A stretch of 28,514 bases of DNA from contig JBGSLA010000018.1 of assembly GCA_041740935.1 (NCBI GenBank), positions 1 through 28,514 of the forward strand, in the 5' to 3' direction. Every line of letters starts with the position of its first letter. The stretch's first letter is position 1. The position numbers and the translations under genes are program-made. Positions 1 through 6,437 of this stretch are shown in pieces. The stretch comes from JBGSLA01 sp041740935 (GTDB lineage: Bacteria; Desulfobacterota; Desulfobaccia; Desulfobaccales; 0-14-0-80-60-11). The notes below the pieces were generated by a model. It saw only the letters and a program-made list of their open reading frames with translations. It was not told the DNA's origin and searched no databases.

Positions 1-172
1 CCTCACCCCGGCGGAGGCCGGCGCGCTCGCCGCCAGGGCCCAGGTGCCCCGCCTGCTCCTCAGCCATTTTTACCCGCCCTGCGACGAAGTGGACGTGATT
101 GCGCTGGCGGCCCGGGAGTTTGCCGGCGAAATCCTCCGGGCCGAAGACGATCTCAGGATAGAGGTGGGATAA
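1..172 (+). CDS. MBL-fold metallo-hydrolase (RNase Z-like), C-terminal fragment
   Basis: The gene enters the window already open; reading from base 2 gives about 56 codons ending in TAA at 170-172. The peptide contains LLLSHFYPPCDEVDV followed by AAREFAGEILRAEDDLRIEV. This matches the end of ribonuclease Z/AtsA-type metallo-beta-lactamase-fold hydrolases, where a late (S/T)HFYP segment supplies a zinc-ligand histidine and the protein ends with an 'A.D...I.V' strand. Only the tail is visible, so the substrate cannot be named. Such proteins are binuclear zinc hydrolases, often cytoplasmic. The neighbouring gene at 369-1346 runs toward it, so the two are convergent and not an operon. Confidence 0.65.
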   Translation, partial: LTPAEAGALAARAQVPRLLLSHFYPPCDEVDVIALAAREFAGEILRAEDDLRIEVG

Positions 173-199
173 CAGCAAGTTACGGCAATAAGGAAAAAA

Positions 200-230
200 T
201 TGTCATTCTGAGCGCAGCGAAGAATGACAA
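200..230. repeat. Palindromic TGTCATTCT...AGAATGACA element
   Basis: TTGTCATTCT (200-209) is perfectly complementary to AGAATGACAA (221-230), with an 11-nt centre GAGCGCAGCGA. It lies between two convergent genes and could fold as a hairpin in either transcript. The core resembles a 'TCATTCTGAGCG.AGCGAAGAAT' motif that I recall seeing in spacers of unrelated bacteria; that recollection is not verified here. Confidence 0.6.
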
Positions 231-368
231 ATGATAACCACCTCTTGGACCACTGCTTGATAGAGGGCGGTTTTTGGTGTCATGCCCACTTCAGACTGAG
301 ATGAACCCTACGAACGGTCAAACAGATTAAATTTTCTTCCTTATTTTTACCGAAAACCGAAAACGGCA

Positions 369-1346
369 TCAATGGGTGCGGCGCAGGAGTTCGGCGGTGA
401 TGGCCCGGAAGTAGCCCTTTTCCACCGATTCGGGGAAACCTTCGAGATTTTCCTGGGCCTTGAGGGTGTAGTGGCGGGCCTGCTCCCGGGCATAGTCCAG
501 GGAGCCGTTCTTCTCCAGCAGGGTCAGGATTTCCGTGGCGCTCTCCGGCCCCACCTCCTGGGCCAGATCCTTTAAGCGGCCGCGGTCGGCATCATTGGCG
601 TGGGCCAGGGCGTGGATCAGGGGCAGGGTGATGCGCCCTTCCTTCAGGTCGTTGATCACCGGCTTGCCGAGCTGGCTTTCACTCCCGGTAAAATCCAGAA
701 TGTCGTCCACCACCTGAAAGGTGATGCCCAGGTTGAGGCCGAACTGGGTCATGGCCTCCTCCTGAGCTTCGGACACCCCGCCCAGGAGGGCGCCGATCTG
801 GCAGGCGGCGCTCATCAGGGCTGCGGTCTTGCGGATGGTGACCTCGAAATACTGCTCCTCGGTGAGGTCGAGGTTGCCGGCGTGGAGCAACTGCAGGATT
901 TCCCCTTCGGCCATGAGGGTGGTGGTATGGGCCAGCACCTTGAGGACCTTGAGTTTGTCGGTGTCCACCGCCAGGGACAGGGATTTGGCCAGGAGGAAGT
1001 CCCCCACCAGGATGACGGCCTGGTTGCCCCAGATGGTGTTGGCGGTGGAGAGGCCCCGGCGCATGTCGGCCGCGTCCACCACGTCGTCGTGCAGCAGGGT
1101 GGCGGCGTGCAGGTACTCGAAAATAGTGGAAAAATCGGTGAGATGGTTGCTGCGGCAGCCGCACAGGCGGGCCGACAGCAGAAACAGCAGGGGGCGGACG
1201 CGTTTGCCGCCGCTCAACAGGATGTGCCGCCCCACTTCGGAGATGAAAGGCACGTGGGTCTGAAGGTTGGCCACCAGCGCCTTATTGATGGCGGCCACGT
1301 CGGCCTCCAGCTCCCTCAGGATGTTTTTGTAATTTTGGGCCAGCAT
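369..1346 (-). CDS. ispB: Long-chain polyprenyl diphosphate synthase (IspB type)
   Basis: This 325-residue protein condenses isopentenyl diphosphate onto an allylic primer to build the side chain of a quinone, probably menaquinone in an anaerobe. It carries the trans-prenyltransferase hallmarks: GGKRVRP at 46-52, the first aspartate-rich motif DDVVD at 87-91 and the second, DDILD, at 214-218. Residue -5 from the first motif is Ala82, as in E. coli IspB (ATLLHDDVVD). A small residue there leaves the product pocket open, in keeping with a long chain (C35-C50). Exact length cannot be read from sequence. The start is ATG at 1344-1346. It stands alone on the minus strand; about 700 bp of repeat-filled spacer separates it from the next minus-strand gene. 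Confidence 0.93.
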   Translation of the reverse strand: MLAQNYKNILRELEADVAAINKALVANLQTHVPFISEVGRHILLSGGKRVRPLLFLLSARLCGCRSNHLTDFSTIFEYLHAATLLHDDVVDAADMRRGLSTANTIWGNQAVILVGDFLLAKSLSLAVDTDKLKVLKVLAHTTTLMAEGEILQLLHAGNLDLTEEQYFEVTIRKTAALMSAACQIGALLGGVSEAQEEAMTQFGLNLGITFQVVDDILDFTGSESQLGKPVINDLKEGRITLPLIHALAHANDADRGRLKDLAQEVGPESATEILTLLEKNGSLDYAREQARHYTLKAQENLEGFPESVEKGYFRAITAELLRRTH

Positions 1347-1971
1347 ATCTATAACTGAGTAAAATAACTGAGTTGGCCGCGGTTGTCAATTCTTCCCGCA
1401 GGAGGCTGATCGAGCCCGGCGGGGAGGTGGGGATGGAAACCCTGGGGAGGGCTCACCAGGGGCAGACAGGGCGCCGGCCGCTCCCGTGGGCCCCAAGCGA
1501 ATCCAAGCTGAACCTGTCCTGAAAAGTCCAAAGTCCAGGGTCCAGGGTCCAAGGTTTATTCGGTTCCGAAAAGTTCTTTTGAAGAACCGCCGCCCTCGGC
1601 GGTTCTTGAAAAGAGCCGGCGAGGGCGCCTGCTCCACATATATTCTGGTTTATTCTGGTTCCCAAGCTCCTGCTTGGGAACCGGCTTGCCCGCCAAGCTC
1701 TGCTTGGCTCCGCTGCCGGCACCACAGAGCGGCGGGCAGTGCCCGCCCGCGGCTTTTCAGGCTTTCCGGGTGGGCCGCGGGACCATGAGCAACTGTCCTG
1801 AAAAGTTCTTCCTCATCGTTTTGTGAGAGCCCAGGACTTAGGCGCCCGAAGGCGGCGCAGGTGAGGACACCGATGCCGCCAGGGTCCGGTTTATCCCCGA
1901 CTCCTCCTTTTAAAAAAAATATTTTTCTTTAAAGTTAACGACAAGCCGATAGGAATAATCAAAAGAGGACG
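1347..1971. other. Gene-free, repeat-filled spacer
   Basis: No convincing gene. Short open frames here have no Shine-Dalgarno, no recognisable protein, and are made of dispersed repeat. Contents in order: G-rich DNA at 1410-1490, a TCCARRG heptamer run (1519-1555), palindromes AACCGCC.CGGCGGTT (1581-1605) and GGCGAGGGCGCC (1619-1632), TTCCCAAGC..GCTTGGGAA (about 1660-1680), and a GGCTTTTCAGGCTTT..GTGGGCCGCGG..CCATGAG block (1750-1790). The far end is AT-rich, with a run of A then T at about 1910-1935. Confidence 0.6.
1519..1810. repeat. Mosaic dispersed repeat, copy 1 (longest)
   Basis: The left end is heptamers (AAAGTCCAAAGTCCAGGGTCC...AAGG). The middle contains palindromes and a TTATTCTGGTTCCCAAGCTC segment from 1649. 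The right end is GGCTTTTCAGGCTTT, GTGGGCCGCGG, CCATGAGCAACTG, then GAAAAGTTCTT. The two ends recur joined together at 9632-9748 without the middle. The middle plus part of the right end recurs at 24350-24481. Confidence 0.7.
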
Positions 1972-1995
1972 GGGGCCAGGTTCCGACCCGGCCCC
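1972..1995 (-). terminator. Probable terminator of the uspA gene
   Basis: Read on the minus strand, GGGGCCGGGT and ACCTGGCCCC form a 10-bp stem (one mismatch) around CGGA. It is followed by CGTCCTCTTTTG. It sits about 70 bp beyond the universal stress protein stop codon. The T run is short, so this is a moderate call. Confidence 0.5.
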
Positions 1996-2063
1996 TCAAG
2001 CTGGTGTCCCTAAGAGGGCCGGCCGCCCCTTTAGGAGGCGAATTCCAAGCCGAACAGAGGAGG

Positions 2064-2528
2064 TTAGAGGAAGAATTCCTCCTTCAACACCGGGGGTTTA
2101 AATTCCATGACCCGGATGAGCAGGACCGGGACGGTGGCGTGGGACACCACCCTTTCGGCGGTGCTGCCTATAACCCAGGCCACTTCGCCCCGCCCGTGGG
2201 TGCTCATGCAAATGAGGTCCAGGTTGTTTTTGTCGGCGTAGCCGATGATTTCCCGGGCCGGCACGCCCTCGGAGCAGACCCAGTCGACGGTGATTCCCTG
2301 CGCCTGAAGGTCCTTTCCCGCCCTGGAGAGAAAGACCTCGCAGGCCTTTTGCAACTGGGCCGCCGCGGTCTCTATGACCCCGGGGCTGGCTTCGCCATGG
2401 GCCTCAGTGTGACAGGCATGAAACAGGGTGAGGTGCGAGTTGAACGTTTTCGCCAATTCCACGACGGTAGGGAGGACCTTGGCCGCCAGATCCGAGCCAT
2501 CCAGCGGGACTAAAATTTTGTTAAACAT
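2064..2528 (-). CDS. Universal stress protein (UspA family), single domain
   Basis: This 154-residue cytoplasmic protein has the Usp alpha/beta fold. It starts MFNKILVPLDGSDLAAKVL, with the Walker-like first strand and DGS, and carries LICMSTHGRGEVAWVIGST in its C-terminal half, the nucleotide-loop position. The loop is one residue shorter than the common HGRTGLKRLLMGS form, a variant I associate with Desulfobacterota Usp proteins. ATP binding is plausible but not certain. The ATG start at 2526-2528 has a strong Shine-Dalgarno, AGGAGG, five bases upstream, and a sigma-70-like promoter lies at 2592-2619. The gene is monocistronic, with a probable terminator at 1972-1995. Its physiological partner is not evident. 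Confidence 0.9.
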   Translation of the reverse strand: MFNKILVPLDGSDLAAKVLPTVVELAKTFNSHLTLFHACHTEAHGEASPGVIETAAAQLQKACEVFLSRAGKDLQAQGITVDWVCSEGVPAREIIGYADKNNLDLICMSTHGRGEVAWVIGSTAERVVSHATVPVLLIRVMEFKPPVLKEEFFL

Positions 2529-2591
2529 GGCGCCCTCCTGGACTGCGGAATTGGTTCCACCGGGGAGAACCCGGTGTAACCTTTACATAAA

Positions 2592-2619
2592 AATATAAGC
2601 ACGATTCGACCCAAGTCAA
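2592..2619 (-). promoter_or_regulatory. Sigma-70-type promoter of the uspA gene
   Basis: On the minus strand, TTGACT (2619-2614), a 16-bp spacer and TATATT (2597-2592). Each hexamer matches consensus at five of six positions. It gives a leader of roughly 55 nt before the ATG at 2528. Confidence 0.5.
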
Positions 2620-2665
2620 TCGCACCCGGGGACGATATCAAGCCAATGCTTACTTGAAGAGGAAG

Positions 2666-3676
2666 TCAGGCGTCTTCCGGCGGGGTCTCATCCGAAGATT
2701 CTGCCGGGAGATCGGGGCGCCGGTACAGCCGGCGTTTCAGGACCTGGTGATAACTGGTGAAATCCCCGTCGCCGAGGTCGGTGTCCAGATGCCGCCTGAT
2801 CATATGCAGCTTGGAGTCAATTTCATCCAGATAATACACCAGGAGGGCCTCGGGGGTGTGGGGCACAATGGGGGAGCCGAATTCCTCGGCGCCGTGATGG
2901 GCGATGATGATGTGCTCCAGCCCGGTGAGCAGCTGCTCATCGGGGAAATTGAGAACCCGGGCCTGTTCCCGGACCATTTCCCAGCCCAGGACGATGTGGC
3001 CCAGGAGGCCGCCCTGGACCGTGCGCTGAAAACAGGGAGGGCCGGTCAATTCCCTGATTTTACCCACATCGTGGAGGATGGCCCCGGCCAGCACCAGGTC
3101 GGCGTTGAGGCCGGGATACATCTCGAGGGCGTGCCGGGCGTGGCGGGCCACGGCCCAGGTGTGTTCCAGGAGGCCCCCCCGGTAGGCATGGTGGTAAAAT
3201 TGAGCGCCGGGCCATTCGAGCCAGGCGTCCTGATGGGCGTGCAGCAGGGCCAGGACCAAATCCTTCAGGGGAGAGCGCATATCAAGTTCGACCAGATTCA
3301 AAAGATCCCGCCACAACTCCTGACGATCATGGGGAGTGGTGGGAATGAGCAGATCGGGATCAAAATCCTGGAGGGGTCGGCCTTTGTCCCGGAGACGAGC
3401 CACCGTGTCGATAAAATCCAGGTTGAGCTGGCAGACGCCCTGATAGGCCTCCACCACGCCTTTCACCGCGACATAGTCGCAGGCCGCCAGTTTGCCGGAA
3501 CATTTGTGCAGGGCCTCCTCCCAGACCTTGCCCTTGATGTCGCCGCTTCTGTCGGCCAAGAGCACGTCCAGGTAGGGTTTGCCCCCCTTGGTGCGGCGAT
3601 GCTCCACCCGGCGCAGGAGGAAAAATTGCTTCAGCTGATCCCCTTCCCGGAGATCGATGACCAAACGGTGGGGCAA
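2666..3676 (-). CDS. HD-domain 3'-5' exoribonuclease, YhaM family
   Basis: This predicted nuclease has an N-terminal OB-fold-like region (QFFLLRRVEHRRTKGGKPYL, then LLADRSGDIKGKVW) and a C-terminal HD phosphohydrolase domain. The latter shows HHAYRGGLLEHT, AGAILHDVGKI (HD about residues 202-203), a later GH and AHHG, and a DEIDSK segment. This OB+HD order is that of B. subtilis YhaM, a metal-dependent RNA/ssDNA exonuclease. I place the start at the TTG at 3674-3676 (336 aa), because AAGGAGG lies seven bases before it (3684-3690). The longer frame opens at a TTG (3733) that is itself the -35 box of a promoter, so its first 19 codons are probably untranscribed. It is divergent from the sigma-factor gene. 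Exact substrate is unproven. Confidence 0.85.
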   Translation of the reverse strand: MPHRLVIDLREGDQLKQFFLLRRVEHRRTKGGKPYLDVLLADRSGDIKGKVWEEALHKCSGKLAACDYVAVKGVVEAYQGVCQLNLDFIDTVARLRDKGRPLQDFDPDLLIPTTPHDRQELWRDLLNLVELDMRSPLKDLVLALLHAHQDAWLEWPGAQFYHHAYRGGLLEHTWAVARHARHALEMYPGLNADLVLAGAILHDVGKIRELTGPPCFQRTVQGGLLGHIVLGWEMVREQARVLNFPDEQLLTGLEHIIIAHHGAEEFGSPIVPHTPEALLVYYLDEIDSKLHMIRRHLDTDLGDGDFTSYHQVLKRRLYRRPDLPAESSDETPPEDA

Positions 3677-3704
3677 GCGGGAACCTCCTTGAGGAATTCG
3701 CGCC

Positions 3705-3733
3705 ATCATACCGCCCGGAAAATACGCGGTCAA
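3705..3733 (-). promoter_or_regulatory. Sigma-70-type promoter of the YhaM-like gene
   Basis: On the minus strand, TTGACC (3733-3728), exactly 17 bp, then TATGAT (3710-3705). Each box has one mismatch to consensus. Transcription would begin near 3698, about 22 nt before the TTG start at 3676, with AAGGAGG in between. Confidence 0.6.
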
Positions 3734-3805
3734 GGATCACGAAAGCGCTTGACAAGCAGCAAAGGGTAATTACCTTATTTTCGAATAATTTTGCAAATAT
3801 TTTAC

Positions 3806-3833
3806 TTGACAACAAAACAAGCATTAGTAAAAT
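3806..3833 (+). promoter_or_regulatory. Sigma-70-type promoter of the sigma factor/dksA operon
   Basis: A perfect TTGACA (3806-3811), a 16-bp AT-rich spacer and TAAAAT (3828-3833, five of six matches). It lies about 50 bp before the ATG at 3883, in strongly AT-rich DNA that contrasts with the surrounding genes. Confidence 0.6.
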
Positions 3834-3882
3834 ATAGTTTTTAATTTTTTACCGCTGGAAAAACTCCAGCAAGGCATAATCC

Positions 3883-5181
3883 ATGGAAAAAGAATACCTT
3901 AAAAAATATCTGGAGTTCAATGGCGGCAATGACTTGCTCCCCTTTGAGCAATTCACCCTGCTGACTCCGAACGAAGAAGGTGAAACCCTGACCATCCGGG
4001 AGAACTTCAACCTCGCCCCCGAAGAGGAGTTGGAGGTCACGGAACAACTGCATCCCGGTTCTTATGCCGGGGGGGAGGATTCTGGGGAAGGGGAACTGGA
4101 AGAAAGCTTCGAAGAAGACACAATCCCCGAACACGAGGGCCTGGTGGCCGCGTATTTCCGGGAAATGCTGCGGTATGCCATACTGTCTCCCGAGGAAGAG
4201 CGGGACCTGGGCCGCATCATCAAACACGGTCAGGAGGACGTGCTGCAACTGGTGCTCAATGTGTCCTCCGAGCTGGAGGAGGTCAAATATCTCCAGAAAA
4301 AAGTGCGGCACTGGTTTTCCACCCCGGAAAAAAGCGCCCAGGCCAAGGAAAAGCTCTTTCGCCTGATCCACCAGACCATTCAGCGCATCCTGAAACAGCA
4401 CCCCAAGGAAATGGAAATCAGGGGACTGCTGGAGAACATCAAGGTCACTGAGGCCCAGGTGAATCTGGCCCGGGACAAGATGATCAAGGCCAACCTGCGG
4501 CTGGTGGTGAGCATTGCCAAAAAGTATCTGCATCGGGGCCTGACCTTCTCCGACCTGATTCAGGAAGGCAATCTGGGGCTCATGAAGGCGGTGACCCGGT
4601 ACGACTACACCACCGGCTACCGGCTGAGCACCTTTGCGTCCTGGTGGATCCGCCAGACCATCACCCGGGCCATCTATGACAAAACCCGGACCATCCGCAT
4701 TCCGGTGCACCTGCAGGAGATCCGCAACCGCTGCTACCGGGCTTTCTACGACCTGCTCAAGGAGCTGGGCCGGGAGCCCAACCTGAGGGAGATCTCCGAG
4801 CGCTCCGGGGTGGCCGAGGATAAAATTCTCATGGTCACCAACCTGTCGGATGAGCTCATCAGCCTGGAAACCCCGGTGGGCGACGAAGGGGACCGGTTGG
4901 GGGATTTCATCCGCAACGACAAAGCGGTGTCGCCCTATGAGGACATCCTGGAATCGGAACTCACCGATAAAACCTCCTTTATCCTCAACACCCTGACCCA
5001 GAGGGAAGAGAAGATCATGAAGATGCGCTTCGGCATCGGCGAGGAGGTGGAGCATACCCTGGAGGAAATCGGGCGAGCCTTCAAGGTCTCCCGGGAGCGC
5101 ATCCGCCAGATCGAAAAGAAGGCCCTGAAACGCCTGAAGCACCCCACCCGCAAAGCGGCGTTGGAGGATTTTCTGGAGTAA
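3883..5181 (+). CDS. RNA polymerase sigma factor, sigma-70 RpoD/RpoS-like (group 2 type)
   Basis: This 432-residue sigma-70 directs RNA polymerase to promoters. Visible parts are an acidic N-terminus (residues 45-86, rich in Glu/Asp), region 1.2 (about 86-118), a non-conserved helical insert (about 120-195), region 2 (KANLRLVVSIAKKY to FASWWIRQTITRAI, 202-264), region 3 (about 275-345) and region 4, ending in the helix-turn-helix EIGRAFKVSRERIRQIEKKA (395-414). It lacks the long region 1.1 and large insert of E. coli RpoD (613 aa). It is either an alternative group-2 sigma or a compact primary sigma. The region 2.4 variant RYDYTTGYRLSTFASWW replaces the usual RFDYRRGYKFSTYATWW. It is followed after 59 bp by dksA with no terminator between, so the two are likely co-transcribed. 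Confidence 0.93.
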   Translation: MEKEYLKKYLEFNGGNDLLPFEQFTLLTPNEEGETLTIRENFNLAPEEELEVTEQLHPGSYAGGEDSGEGELEESFEEDTIPEHEGLVAAYFREMLRYAILSPEEERDLGRIIKHGQEDVLQLVLNVSSELEEVKYLQKKVRHWFSTPEKSAQAKEKLFRLIHQTIQRILKQHPKEMEIRGLLENIKVTEAQVNLARDKMIKANLRLVVSIAKKYLHRGLTFSDLIQEGNLGLMKAVTRYDYTTGYRLSTFASWWIRQTITRAIYDKTRTIRIPVHLQEIRNRCYRAFYDLLKELGREPNLREISERSGVAEDKILMVTNLSDELISLETPVGDEGDRLGDFIRNDKAVSPYEDILESELTDKTSFILNTLTQREEKIMKMRFGIGEEVEHTLEEIGRAFKVSRERIRQIEKKALKRLKHPTRKAALEDFLE

Positions 5182-5240
5182 GCAAAACGCCCCGACATCC
5201 CCGTTTGGGCCACGATTGTTGACTCTCACGAGGAGCAAGC

Positions 5241-5627
5241 ATGGCAAAGATCAGTCAGGAGAAACTCGACGAGGTGAAAAAGCGACTCCTGGAACAGAAG
5301 CAGAATCTCTGGTTCGAAGTTAAGGACCGGCTGAAAAGCCACATCGGCGACGGCTACCAGGAGATGTTGGCCACCGCCCGGGACGAAGAGGACCAGGCCT
5401 CGGTGAGTCATCTGGCCGAGACCCATCTCAGTCTCCTGGGCCCCAAGCGCCAGGAACTGGAGGCCATCGAGGAGGCCCTGCAGCGCCTGGAGCACGGCAC
5501 CTACGGGATCTGCGAAGCCTGCGGCTGCGCCATTGAGCCCCGCCGCCTGGAGGTCATGCCGGAAACCCCCTTCTGCCGGAACTGCATGTCCCAGAAGGAG
5601 AAGCTGGCCAAAGCCGCGGCGCGCTGA
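5241..5627 (+). CDS. dksA: DksA/TraR-family zinc-finger transcription factor
   Basis: This 128-residue protein should bind the secondary channel of RNA polymerase and, with ppGpp, reset transcription during starvation. A coiled-coil N-terminus leads to the acidic tip loop DEEDQA: D48, D51 and A53 keep the D-x-x-D-x-A pattern essential in E. coli DksA (D71, D74, A76). The C-terminal zinc finger uses C91, C94, C112 and C115 (ICEACG ... FCRNC). E. coli DksA has 151 residues, so this is slightly short. Shine-Dalgarno GAGGAG lies before the ATG. Placement directly after a sigma-factor gene suggests a shared transcriptional-reprogramming operon, ended by the terminator at 5661-5691. Confidence 0.92.
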   Translation: MAKISQEKLDEVKKRLLEQKQNLWFEVKDRLKSHIGDGYQEMLATARDEEDQASVSHLAETHLSLLGPKRQELEAIEEALQRLEHGTYGICEACGCAIEPRRLEVMPETPFCRNCMSQKEKLAKAAAR

Positions 5628-5660
5628 CCGCACCTCTTTCAGCCATAACCAAAACTGCGA

Positions 5661-5691
5661 GGCGGAAGGGCAAACCTTCCGCCTTTTTTTT
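5661..5691 (+). terminator. Rho-independent terminator of the sigma/dksA operon
   Basis: GGCGGAAGG (5661-5669) and CCTTCCGCC (5675-5683) form a perfect 9-bp stem with loop GCAAA, followed by eight T (5684-5691). It starts 33 bp after the dksA stop. Confidence 0.92.
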
Positions 5692-5835
5692 CGGGAAAAA
5701 CCCCTGCCGGGTCATGCCAGGTTGCCAACCTAGAAGTAAATATAAGGGTCCGCGGTTCTTGCTTTCACCCAAGCTCAAACAGATTTATAGAAATTCTAAG
5801 ACCTTGCCGGTCCCGGCAAAACAAATCCCCCCTGA

Positions 5836-5983
5836 CCCCCCTCCCAACCCCCATTTACCGGGACCACAGGCATCTTGCCTGTGCAACACAGGCTGGAAGC
5901 CTGTGCTCCAGCGTCATGGGGTTGGGGGAGGGGGTGTGGGGGAGGGGGCAGGGGTCCACCGACCCCTGGCCCACTCCCCCACA
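5836..5983. repeat. Compound palindromic element, copy 1 (C-arm / palindromes / G-arm / CACC-loop hairpin)
   Basis: Order: a C-rich arm (5836-5852), two adjacent palindromes (CAGGCATCTTGCCTG and CACAGGCTGGAAGCCTGTG), then a G-rich arm (5918-5934) complementary to the C-arm apart from a 2-nt bulge. A hairpin follows: TGTGGGGGAG (5935-5944) pairs with CTCCCCCACA (5974-5983), and inside it CAGGGGTC/GACCCCTG flank a CACC loop (5957-5960). Copy 2 at 21752-21920 has the same order. No coding capacity. It precedes the response-regulator gene by about 30 bp. Confidence 0.7.
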
Positions 5984-6016
5984 ACAAACTTTTCAAGACA
6001 GCACGGTAACTTGCTC

Positions 6017-6397
6017 ATGCCCAGGATTCGTATCCTTCTGGTGGACGACGACCCCCTTATCTGCTCCCTCGGTGGTGAGCTGCTGGAAAAAATGGGATAT
6101 GAGGTGGAAACCGCCGGACTGGGGGAAGAGGTGGCGGCGCGGTTTCAGCAGGACCCTCCCCCGGACCTGGTGATTCTCGACTATAATCTGCCGGGCCTGA
6201 GCGGTTTGGAGGTCATGCGGCGGTTGCTGACTTCCCATCCCGGCGCCAGGGTGCTGATGGCCTCCGGATTTTTTTCCCGTCAGGAAATGGCCGAGCTCAA
6301 GGCCGCCGGCGCGGCGGGCTTTCTGTACAAGCCTTTCCGGATCGGGGCGGCCAAGTCCCTCATCGAGGAGATTTTGCAGGTGACTCAGGACAGTTAG
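6017..6397 (+). CDS. Single-domain response regulator (CheY-like receiver)
   Basis: This 126-residue protein is a receiver domain with no output domain. It starts MPRIRILLVDDDPL; acidic residues are D10-D12, the phospho-acceptor is D55 in LVILDYNLPG, Ser83 stands at the usual Thr position and Lys105 in FLYKPF is the conserved lysine. It probably relays phosphate or controls a partner protein by binding. I chose the ATG at 6017 because a longer in-frame extension (to 5714) would translate the compound repeat element. No good Shine-Dalgarno is visible before 6017; TTG at 6011 is an alternative. No kinase adjoins it, so its partner is unknown. It converges with the glycosyltransferase gene. Confidence 0.85.
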   Translation: MPRIRILLVDDDPLICSLGGELLEKMGYEVETAGLGEEVAARFQQDPPPDLVILDYNLPGLSGLEVMRRLLTSHPGARVLMASGFFSRQEMAELKAAGAAGFLYKPFRIGAAKSLIEEILQVTQDS

Positions 6398-6437
6398 TTG
6401 ACGCCTGGTGTCGCATCCCGGATATATGAGCCAGGGA

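Noticed and set aside
34..42. Radical SAM cluster of 18613-19485 judged defective because of C-x4-C spacing (residue positions given)
   Set aside because: C-x4-C-x2-C of the form GC(S/P)HN(K/R)CTFC is a normal variant of this radical SAM branch.
1486..1788. 100-codon plus-strand frame in the first spacer
   Set aside because: Made of heptamers and palindromes shared with other spacers; no homologous protein features.
2654..3769. Plus-strand open frame of 371 codons opposite the YhaM-like gene
   Set aside because: The complement encodes recognisable OB and HD motifs with promoter and Shine-Dalgarno; this frame has none.
3841..5247. Minus-strand open frame of 468 codons opposite the sigma factor
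   Set aside because: Shadow of a clear sigma-70 gene; composition is Phe/Leu/Gly/Gln-rich without any motif.
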